Source: Nostoc mirabile CHAB5784 (GTDB lineage: Bacteria > Cyanobacteriota > Cyanobacteriia > Cyanobacteriales > Nostocaceae). From it: a stretch of 48,516 nucleotides of DNA. Of the stretch, positions 1 through 6,683 are shown in pieces (positions within the stretch are counted from its first letter, which is position 1; each line of letters begins with the position of its first letter). The stretch lies in NCBI RefSeq assembly GCF_020829645.1, contig NZ_JAIVFS010000052.1, positions 1 to 48,516 of the forward strand, read 5' to 3'. A program made the translations under genes and the position numbers. The notes beneath the pieces are model-generated. The model searched no databases, had not been told where the DNA came from, and saw only the letters and a list, made by a program, of their open reading frames with translations.

Positions 1-103
1 GCATCGCAGTACTGATCTACCACGGTGATCGTGGAGGTAGCCGTTCTTGAACCCAATTAAATACCCTTGCTAAGTTAAACTGTTAGTAATTAATTATACT
101 CTC

Positions 104-626
104 ATGAGAGTAATAAAAGAGCGCTAGTGTTATCCAAATAGCTCAAGTACAAAAGACAGTAAATAACAAACCGATACCTTTGGCATTACCAACTATTGCG
201 GATATCAAGCTTAGAGACGGTAGTTCTATCACGGGAATTAGAGTCGCGGCATTTGACTCGAAAGGGCAAAAAATTCAAGTTTCCCGTGGAAATGATTCTA
301 GCTCACTTCCAGTTGCTCAGATACAGCAAATAACTTTCAGTAAAGATAAACAAGCTTTGGTTTATACCAGCACAGGTGAGCTAATTATTCGGGGAGAGAA
401 TAACGCTAAGGCAAAGCAAAGCATTTGGTCAGGTATTCCACTCCAGGCATTTCAATTGCTTAACCCAACGCAAGGGCAAGCTTCGGTAGACTTGGCAACG
501 GTAATTGAATAGAGACAACTACGTCAAATTCGGTCGGTGGCTGTGAAGAGTTTATACATAGCAGATGAGATTGTGTTTGAACCTGCTGGCAAGATGACGA
601 TTAAGGTAACGCCTACTGACCTTTAG
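104..626 (+). pseudogene. decayed secreted-protein gene (cyanobacterial, unknown function)
   Basis: The longest open piece starts at a TTG at 180 and gives 110 residues (ALPTIADIKLRDGSSITG onward) ending at TAG 510-512. The same frame continues without further stops after that TAG to 624-626 (RQLRQIRSVAVKS... KVTPTDL), so the TAG looks like a nonsense mutation. Upstream the frame is open from 117 (SASVIQIAQVQKTVNNKP) but has no start codon. A possible original start, ATG at 104 (MRVIKE), lies in another frame, and a hydrophobic signal-peptide core is absent between the two. I infer a small exported protein that lost its signal peptide by deletion or frameshift and later gained a stop. The function is unknown. 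It sits directly before a broken TPR-CHAT gene. Confidence 0.6.
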
Positions 627-703
627 CTTGGATTATGTAGGTGGAATCTACCTAAAAGCTACGGCGTTCCAAAGGTAACAAATACTATGGAAAGGCTAAA
701 AAC

Positions 704-1974
704 GTGGTTATGACAAAGCAAAAGGGAAATCAACAGAAAAAGTGGCTTTTTATACTAGCAAAGTATCGTTACATAGCTCTAAATATTAGTAGTATTTTAT
801 TGTTCTCAGTGGTGGGGACAGCTGTTAACCTTACTTGCGCTTTTTCTGAAGATTATCCACTAAAAATTGCACAACCGTCAGCAACAAATCAAGATGCAAA
901 TCGCGCCTTGCGGGAGGGATTGGAACTTTATCGGCAAGGAACAGCAGATTCATTGCGACAGGCAATTAAGAAATGGGAAGAAGCACTATCCCTATACCGG
1001 GCAGCAGGTGATAGGAAAGGAGAAGTTACTGCACTCTTTGGTATTGGTCATTTCTACAACGATTTTGGAGAAAAGCAAAAGGCACTGGAATACTACAACC
1101 AGGCTCTGCCCCTATACCGTGCTATCCCCGACAGGCATGGGGAAGCCACCACACTTAACACCATCGGTTCAGTCTACAACGATCTGGGAGAGCCGCAGAA
1201 GGCACTCTCATATTACAACCAGGCTCTGCCCTTATTCCGTGCCATTCCTGACAGAAAAGTAGAAGCTACTATCCTCAACAACATCGGTTTAGTCTACTCT
1301 GATTTATTGGAAGACAAGCAGAAGGCGCTCTCGTACTATAACCAAGCGCTGCCTTTATTCCGTGCCGTTCCCGACAGAAAAGGAGAAGCTACTGTCCTCA
1401 TGAACATTGGTAAAGCCTGCTCCGATTTGGGAGACCAGCACAAGGCACTCTCGTATTACAAACAGGCTTTGCTCCTACACCGTGCCGTCAGCAACAGTTT
1501 ATTAACAGTGAAGCCACACTCGATAAATTCAAAATCCAATCTCCGCGCTTTTCCTACATTCACCTAGCAACGCATGGCTGTTTCCAAAAAGGTGGCTGTC
1601 CTAAGTTGGGATTAGAGGAGAACGTCTTGGTGTTTGCTGACCAAAGGTTCAACATTAGAGATGCTGCTTTGTTGGGACTGCAAGATGTTGAATTAATTAC
1701 ACTCAGCGCTTGTCAAACAGGTTTACAAACCGAGTCCAATGGTGAAGAAATTTCTGGACTTGCTTACCTATTTGAACGTGCTGGTAGTAAAGCTGTAATT
1801 GCTAGTCTTTGGAGTGTAGGTGACGACGCTACGAAGGCAATCATGGAGCAATTTTACCAGAATATTAAGAACGGCATGAGCAAGGATGAAGCATTGCGTC
1901 AGGCGAAATTCAGTCAGATTGATAGCCATCCTTACTTCTGGTCGCCTTTTGTGTTGATTGGCGATGGACGGTAG
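704..1974 (+). pseudogene. TPR-CHAT protein gene with internal deletion and frameshift
   Basis: The first part (GTG 704 or ATG 710, stop at 1567) has a hydrophobic N-terminal segment (about residues 25-47, signal peptide or anchor) and four to five TPR units of about 40 residues with the pattern ALxYYNQALPLxRAxPDRxGEAT. From about 1490 the homologous reading moves to another frame: NSEATLDKFK, then LATHGC with the His-Gly of CHAT proteases near 1545-1560, then LSACQTG with the catalytic-type Cys near 1705-1725, and a normal CHAT end (SHPYFWSPFVLIGDGR). Both catalytic motifs survive, but the segment between the TPRs and the CHAT core is missing and the two halves are out of frame. In intact relatives TPRs sense a partner and CHAT is a caspase-like peptidase. 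Here I infer loss of function, unless the C-terminal half is made from an internal start such as TTG 1606. Confidence 0.75.
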
Positions 1975-2031
1975 AGGAGATGGGTAATATTGGGACACCA
2001 CGTCAAGACAGGTTAGAATGTCTTTGAGTCA

Positions 2032-2118
2032 ATGGTGAAGCGGTAGAATAAAATATTACTGCTGATGTATAACTCGTAGCGAGTTTCTGCGGAACGCTCA
2101 CGGGGTATATTATTATTG
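2032..2118 (-). pseudogene. fragment of a metallopeptidase gene, paralogous to the gene at 3663-4478
   Basis: About 87 nt here match the interior of the intact metallopeptidase gene around 3895-3980 in the same orientation, roughly three quarters identical by eye. On the minus strand it reads about 28 codons without a stop (ERSAETRYELYISS compared with ARSAQTTYELYTSN in the intact gene). Nothing recognisable of the rest of the gene flanks it. It is therefore an isolated relic of a duplicated copy or of a recombination event. No product is expected. Confidence 0.6.
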
Positions 2119-2199
2119 CTCAAATGCCAATGAAAAAAATTAATATATTCGTTAACATCAAATATAATCTAACAAAAATTCAAGTTACAAAATCAACAA

Positions 2200-2643
2200 A
2201 TGACTGCAATTATTGACTTAAAAACATTATATGAATCCAATTACCTGCAATGGTTAGAGGAGACTATTAAATGTCTCAGAGCTAGGCAACTAGCAGAAGT
2301 TGACTATGAAAATTTAATAGAAGAACTGGAAGATTTGGCTAAAAATGAAAAAAGGCGAATAAGAAGTTTGTTGGAACAAATTATTAGACATTTATTACTT
2401 TATCAATATTGGGATTTAGAAAAGCCAAGAAATGCTAATCATTGGGCAGCAGAAATTATTAGTTTTCGTAATCAAATAAATGAAGATTTAAGCGCCAATA
2501 TACGCAAACATTTAGAGGATAATTTCAGCAGAATTTATAGCAATGCCTTAGATTATGTTAAGGCTAAAACAAAGCTAACCAATTTACCTGAATTATGTCC
2601 TTATACCTTAGAGCAAATTTTGCATAAAAATTGGTTGCCTTAA
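2200..2643 (+). CDS. DUF29 family protein
   Basis: This 147-residue protein begins LYESNYLQWLEETI and continues with YENLIEELEDLAKNEKRRI, the helical pattern of DUF29, a family very abundant in cyanobacteria with no established biochemical role. A tail ending LCPYTLEQIL is also typical. The length is usual for the family and no signal peptide or membrane segment is seen. It stands alone on the plus strand between a gene relic and a degraded toxin-antitoxin locus, with AT-rich codon use. A second, diverged DUF29 gene lies at 13443-13901. Family assignment is confident; function is unknown. Confidence 0.8.
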   Translation: MTAIIDLKTLYESNYLQWLEETIKCLRARQLAEVDYENLIEELEDLAKNEKRRIRSLLEQIIRHLLLYQYWDLEKPRNANHWAAEIISFRNQINEDLSANIRKHLEDNFSRIYSNALDYVKAKTKLTNLPELCPYTLEQILHKNWLP

Positions 2644-2706
2644 TCTCTGATTCTTTGCACGAGACATATTCATATTTTAACTCAGCAATATCATAAAATT
2701 AAGTCA

Positions 2707-2943
2707 CTACAATTTATCATATTCTTCTGGTTCTACGTTAGGCACTTTATTCAAAACTTGCTGAAATTTTTCCCAACTACCGCTTTTGACTTTTTCTTCC
2801 AAATAGTCTTTGGTCATCCATGCAGAAACTTGTGCAGATAAGGCAATAGTTGCAAGTTGTTCAATAGAAATATTTTCTCTGGCTGCTAAAGCTTCAATTT
2901 GTTTATATAAAGATTCGGGTAGCTGTACATTTAAGTTAGTCAT
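2707..2943 (-). CDS. antitoxin-like ribbon-helix-helix protein
   Basis: A 78-residue protein, MTNLNVQLPESLYKQIEALA followed by ENISIEQLATIALSAQVSAW. The N-terminal beta strand plus two helices resemble ribbon-helix-helix (CopG/Arc-like) antitoxins, which bind DNA and neutralise a partner toxin. The ATG at 2943 overlaps the TGA of the PIN-domain reading frame (ATGA), a toxin-antitoxin operon arrangement with the toxin first. The frame can be read further upstream, but that part is repeat sequence and is not believed. Because the partner toxin is broken, this is probably an orphan antitoxin. Confidence 0.65.
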   Translation of the reverse strand: MTNLNVQLPESLYKQIEALAARENISIEQLATIALSAQVSAWMTKDYLEEKVKSGSWEKFQQVLNKVPNVEPEEYDKL

Positions 2944-3605
2944 GGGATTTCTCCTACTATTTGCAAGAATTCTTTGGGTGAAACTACCCTCAGTCGGAAT
3001 TTTTGGGCTGCTTGTAAATCTTTTTGATTGTAAGCTAACGCGCCTACATATTGCACAAACTCCGTGTAGACCGTCATTAGTCATTAGTGAGCCAGCGCGG
3101 TCTTGGGGGTTTCCCCCATCAGCGACTGGCTGTCTTCGCAGCGCTAGCGAGGCACGAGCGTCACCCGTAAGGGTCATTAGTCATTTGTGTTTACTAAGGA
3201 CAAAGGACAATTGACTTTGGACAACTTCACCAGTTGATGTGCAATCTTATTAGCGTAACAGCTTAAGTGATGATAAAGTCGGCTTGGCATTCAACAGCTA
3301 AATCGATGAGAAAATCATCATCAGGATCGCCTGCTACTGGCCGCCATAAATAGAAAATGCTACATCTATTAGCGATTCTACAAATAGCTTCAATAACGTT
3401 GTCAATATCTTCATCGCTCAATCCAAGCTACTCTTTTTCTCGTTTGAGAATTTCTTCATACTCGAAGACTAAGGTGGTAGAGATATTTAACTGCCAACGT
3501 CTATCATTCAGAATTGTTAACAGTTTGTAAGATGCACCACGGTTAGATCGTAAACCAGTAAGCAGTACATTAGTTATCAATTACAAGTTGGTACGGATTT
3601 GTCAT
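2940..3605 (-). pseudogene. PIN-domain toxin gene, frameshifted and split by an insertion
   Basis: Read on the minus strand from ATG 3605, the pieces assemble into a PIN-family ribonuclease of the kind paired with small antitoxins: MTNPYQLVID, then (after an extra A that shifts the frame) TNVLLTGLRSNRGASYKLL, FEYEEILKREKE, an in-frame TAG, LGLSDEDIDNVIEAI, VAGDPDDDFLIDLAVEC and QADFIIT. The coding then stops at an insertion of about 230 bp and resumes as YNQKDLQAAQKF and RVVSPKEFLQIVGEIP, ending in a TGA that overlaps the antitoxin start. The acidic residues of PIN (VID near the N-terminus, GDPDDD centrally) are still legible. Three independent lesions mean no functional toxin. Confidence 0.8.
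3033..3263. mobile_element. MITE-like insertion flanked by TA duplication
   Basis: The element lies between two TA dinucleotides (3031-3032 and 3264-3265). Removing it with one TA restores an uninterrupted PIN reading frame (FIIT-YNQKDL). The ends read inward are imperfect inverted repeats sharing AGCT, CGC, ATTGCACA and AACT in the same order. The interior holds GTCATT-type heptamers and a palindromic cassette with GGGGGTTTCCCCC that recurs at 30301-30395. It has no coding capacity. TA duplication suggests mobilisation by an IS630/Tc1-mariner type transposase; that is inference. Confidence 0.65.
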
Positions 3606-3662
3606 TATTTCGCTATTAGTAGCATTTTTTCCGTAGTGACGAGCTTATGGTCTACCTATCGA

Positions 3663-4478
3663 TCAATTAATTTTTGAATTATCCACTAAAGACCATCCTA
3701 AACTGGTTGGCTGTTCATAAACACGCTTTAGAGTATTTACATCTCTAGGAGAAATAGGCGACGGGTTACGAACTTGGGAAAAATATAGCGCATCAGTTTG
3801 TAGCGGACTATGACCCCAAATTCCCAGTGCATGGCCAAATTCGTGGCGGGCCGCTGCAATGAGATACTCACCTGTTTGACTGGGGCTTAACAAGATGGTG
3901 AAGCGGTGGGATAAAACTTTGTTGCTGGTGTATAACTCGTAAGTAGTTTGTGCCGATCGCGCACGGGTTATATTACTACCAGGGGAAATTTGTAGAGGTG
4001 GCGCTTTTCTTACAATCGTAATATCAGCAACTTCTGGCTGTTCGACTATTGTCAAAGGTAAATAATTACTCCACTCCTGTACACCGTGCAATACAGCGTT
4101 AACCCATGCTTGAGCTTGTTTTTCACTGATTGATATTGGTGGTTCTACGTAAACTCGAATAGGAAATTGCGACCAGACTAAATAACCTACTTGGGTTGTT
4201 GTGACTTGGGAAAAGTAGTCACCACTGTTAGTGCTATCTTGCCACTGTGCGAGTGTGGGCGGTAAGGGATGGAGTTTTGCGGGAGATGATGCAGGGAGAG
4301 AGATTATTAAGTCTGAATATACAGATTTTGGTATTATTGTAAACCCATCACTCGACTGGAGATTAGTAAAAATGATTAACAGCCCTGTGCCAAGAAAGAA
4401 GGCAAGAGCTGTAATTAACCGTCGTGAAATTAAATTTATTAGGGTGTTAAGTATCGGGTGTTGGGTTCTTCTCCCCAT
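3663..4478 (-). CDS. membrane-anchored zinc metallopeptidase, matrixin-like
   Basis: A 271-residue protein with an N-terminal hydrophobic segment (about 20-40), then a Pro/Ser-rich linker and a C-terminal metallopeptidase domain. The zinc motif is HEFGHALGIWGHS: H212, E213, H216, G219 and H223. The third His is one residue later than in the classical HExxHxxGxxH metzincin motif, a spacing I recall from cyanobacterial relatives. TDALYFSQ and SPRDVNTLKRVY resemble the matrixin Met-turn region, but Met is replaced by Leu. It probably acts outside the cytoplasmic membrane; the substrate is unknown. It converges with nothing and ends about 10 nt before secG on the same strand. A relic of a related gene lies at 2032-2118. 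Confidence 0.75.
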   Translation of the reverse strand: MGRRTQHPILNTLINLISRRLITALAFFLGTGLLIIFTNLQSSDGFTIIPKSVYSDLIISLPASSPAKLHPLPPTLAQWQDSTNSGDYFSQVTTTQVGYLVWSQFPIRVYVEPPISISEKQAQAWVNAVLHGVQEWSNYLPLTIVEQPEVADITIVRKAPPLQISPGSNITRARSAQTTYELYTSNKVLSHRFTILLSPSQTGEYLIAAARHEFGHALGIWGHSPLQTDALYFSQVRNPSPISPRDVNTLKRVYEQPTSLGWSLVDNSKIN

Positions 4479-4488
4479 TTACCTATCC

Positions 4489-4722
4489 TTATTTAGGTAG
4501 CCAACCAGCACTTAAAACTACTGTTAAACCGAGAAAAATTACTGTCAATGCCCAAGTAATTCGGTTTAAGGTGTTTTCTGCACTTTTGGTGCTGCTAAAT
4601 AGCTGGGCTTGTCCGCCAATGGCTCCAATGCCATCACCTTTGGGACTATGCAGTAAAACTAAGATAATTAAACCAGTGGCGGAAAAGGCCCAAATGCCTT
4701 GCACGATATTAGTAACTGTCAT
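4489..4722 (-). CDS. secG: preprotein translocase subunit SecG
   Basis: A 77-residue SecG: two membrane segments (about 8-26 and 52-72) joined by the conserved cytoplasmic loop HSPKGDGIGAIGGQAQLF and STKSAENTLNRITW. SecG binds SecYE and aids SecA-driven translocation. I start at ATG 4722 (MTVTNIVQ), as in cyanobacterial homologues; an upstream ATG at 4752 would add ten atypical residues. It follows gpmI in the same direction, a common cyanobacterial neighbourhood, but is separated from it by a heptamer-repeat spacer. secY lies about 18 kb away in the ribosomal cluster. Confidence 0.93.
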   Translation of the reverse strand: MTVTNIVQGIWAFSATGLIILVLLHSPKGDGIGAIGGQAQLFSSTKSAENTLNRITWALTVIFLGLTVVLSAGWLPK

Positions 4723-4770
4723 GGTAGGAATCTCATTTATAAAAAGTTTCAAACAGGGAGTCAGGGTTGG

Positions 4771-4862
4771 GAGTTAGGAGTTAGGAGTTAGGAGTTAGGA
4801 GTTAGGAAAGTTTTAATTCATCACTCTTCACTATTAACTCTTAACTCCTCACTATTAACTGT
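4771..4862. repeat. two-armed heptamer array (GGAGTTA / TAACTCC)
   Basis: Five tandem copies of a GGAGTTA heptamer are followed, after an AT-rich stretch, by TAACTC and TAACTCC units complementary to the first arm. The secG-gpmI transcript could form a long imperfect hairpin here. It belongs to the STRR-type heptamer repeats of filamentous cyanobacteria. Confidence 0.75.
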
Positions 4863-4863
4863 T

Positions 4864-6462
4864 TTACAGTCCCACTTGTACGGGAGTGCGAGTGCGTTGC
4901 AACTCATATTCTGCTGTTTTCAGCAGCGATCGCCCGGTCATTTCTGGTGGCTGAGGCAGCTGTAAAATCTCTAGAATCGTGGGGGCGATGTCGGATAGCT
5001 TGCCATCGCTTCGCAGTTCGACATTTGTACCATATCCAGGGATTTTAACTCTCTCTCCTTCTACCAAGATGAAGGGGACTGGGTTAGTGGTATGAGCTGT
5101 CCAGGGATTACCCCCTTCATCTAGCATATACTCAGCGTTACCGTGGTCGGCAGTAATAATTGTTGTACCGCCAGCTTTGATAACGCTCTCTAACAAGCGT
5201 CCCAAGCAGCGATCAACTGTTTCAATTGCTGTAATAGTAGCTTCGATTTGACCAGTATGCCCTACCATGTCTGGGTTGGCATAGTTAATTACAACTAGGG
5301 AATATATACCCTTTTGAATCGCAGCGATCGCTACATCTGTAACTGCTGCTGCTGACATCGCTGGGGCGTGATCGTAAGTAGCTACCATTGGGCTGCTTAC
5401 TAATTCCCGATCTTCTCCAGCAAAAGGTTCCTCTAGACCCCCATTAAAGAAATAGGTGACGTGGGCATATTTTTCTGTTTCGGCGGTGCGGAACTGATTC
5501 AGACCATGATTGGCTATTACTTCTCCCAGAATATTACTGAGATTCTGCGGCTCAAAGGCTACAGCCACGGGTAAGTCTGAATCATACTGTGTAAACGTGA
5601 CAAAAGACAGAGGTGTGATTTGCTGTCTTTCAAAACCGTTAAATGTGGGACTGACTAAAGCTTGAGTCAGTTGTCTGGAGCGATCGGGGCGGAAGTTAAA
5701 AAATATCACCCCATCCCCTGGTTCTATTGCGCCGGGTGCAATTCGGATGGGGTTGATAAATTCATCTTTTACCCCTTCGGCGTAAGATGCTTGCAAGATT
5801 TCCACACCCGTGCGATTATCACCTGTACCATCTTGGGTCATCACGTCGTAGGCGCGTTTGACCCGATCCCAGCGGTGATCGCGATCCATCGCGTAGTAGC
5901 GACCGCTGAGGGTGACTATGCGCCCAATTCCTGTGCGGTCTATATAATTTTGCAGCAGTGTGATTGCTCTTACACCGTCAGTTGGGGCGGTGTCACGACC
6001 ATCGGTGATGGCGTGAATACAAACTTCTGGAATTCGCTGGTTTTTAGCTAAGTCAAGTAGTCCGAATAGATGGGTAATATGCGAATGTACCCCTCCCTCA
6101 GAACAAAGGCCTACTAGATGCAGCTTGCTATTCCGAGAACGAACTTCCTGGCAGATTTTGACCAGTGCTGGGTTTAAGGCAATAGAACCGTCTTCGACCG
6201 CATCAGAGATGCGTACCAGTTCTTGCGGTACAACTCGCCCAGCACCAATGTTCAAATGACCTACTTCCGAGTTGCCCATTTGACCTTCTGGCAACCCTAC
6301 GGCTTTTCCTGATGTGCGGATGAGGGTATGCGGGTAAGCTGCCCATAAACTTTCCACAATGGGAGTTTTAGCAGCAACAATAGCGTTTCCTCGCTTTTCC
6401 TCGCAGTAGCCCCATCCGTCTAAAATGACTAGCACCACAGGAGCAACAGGTGCTTTGGTCAT
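4864..6462 (-). CDS. gpmI: 2,3-bisphosphoglycerate-independent phosphoglycerate mutase
   Basis: 532 residues, full length for GpmI, which interconverts 3- and 2-phosphoglycerate in cytosolic glycolysis using two Mn2+ ions and a phosphoserine intermediate. Alkaline-phosphatase-superfamily motifs are clear: VLVILDGWG with Asp15, the nucleophile in GNSEVGHLNIGAGR (Ser65), DGRDTAPTDG in the transferase domain, NYANPDMVGHTG and TADHGNAEYM as metal ligands. The ATG at 6462 gives the normal N-terminus. A good promoter lies just upstream (6497-6524), so the gene is probably transcribed separately from the ABC-F gene before it. secG follows after a repeat spacer. Confidence 0.97.
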   Translation of the reverse strand: MTKAPVAPVVLVILDGWGYCEEKRGNAIVAAKTPIVESLWAAYPHTLIRTSGKAVGLPEGQMGNSEVGHLNIGAGRVVPQELVRISDAVEDGSIALNPALVKICQEVRSRNSKLHLVGLCSEGGVHSHITHLFGLLDLAKNQRIPEVCIHAITDGRDTAPTDGVRAITLLQNYIDRTGIGRIVTLSGRYYAMDRDHRWDRVKRAYDVMTQDGTGDNRTGVEILQASYAEGVKDEFINPIRIAPGAIEPGDGVIFFNFRPDRSRQLTQALVSPTFNGFERQQITPLSFVTFTQYDSDLPVAVAFEPQNLSNILGEVIANHGLNQFRTAETEKYAHVTYFFNGGLEEPFAGEDRELVSSPMVATYDHAPAMSAAAVTDVAIAAIQKGIYSLVVINYANPDMVGHTGQIEATITAIETVDRCLGRLLESVIKAGGTTIITADHGNAEYMLDEGGNPWTAHTTNPVPFILVEGERVKIPGYGTNVELRSDGKLSDIAPTILEILQLPQPPEMTGRSLLKTAEYELQRTRTPVQVGL

Positions 6463-6496
6463 AGTAAAATTGCCCTTTACTTTTTGTAATACCCGA

Positions 6497-6524
6497 ATGA
6501 TACCACTGCTAATCCACGCCGCAA
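6497..6524 (-). promoter_or_regulatory. candidate sigma70-type promoter of gpmI
   Basis: On the minus strand: TTGCGG, 16 nt, then TATCAT preceded by TGG (extended -10 form). The predicted start point lies about 28 nt before the gpmI ATG. Motif match only. Confidence 0.5.
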
Positions 6525-6635
6525 GTGAATTTTTGCTTATTAATTTATTTTATGAAAGACTTACAGTTTTTTGAATGATTTTTCAAACTTTAGCAATTTT
6601 TATGTAATGTCGGTGATCGCTAATAACAAGTGATT

Positions 6636-6669
6636 ACTTAGTAGTAGCATTTTAGCACTACTACTAAGT
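6636..6669 (-). terminator. 12-bp perfect hairpin after the ABC-F gene
   Basis: ACTTAGTAGTAG and CTACTACTAAGT form a perfect 12-bp stem with a 10-nt loop, beginning about 15 nt after the stop of the ABC-F gene. No U-tract follows, so it could be a weak terminator or a 3'-end stabiliser. It separates the ABC-F gene from the gpmI promoter. Confidence 0.45.
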
Positions 6670-6683
6670 CCGTATTCAATCTT

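Noticed and set aside
1..53. Possible end of an upstream gene (frame 3 reads IAVLIYHGDRGGSRS then stop)
   Set aside because: Too short to recognise, and no other evidence at the window edge.
2944..3177. N-terminal extension of the antitoxin-like ORF
   Set aside because: It crosses the PIN remnant and the insertion in a different frame; the ATG at 2943 overlapping the PIN stop is the better start.
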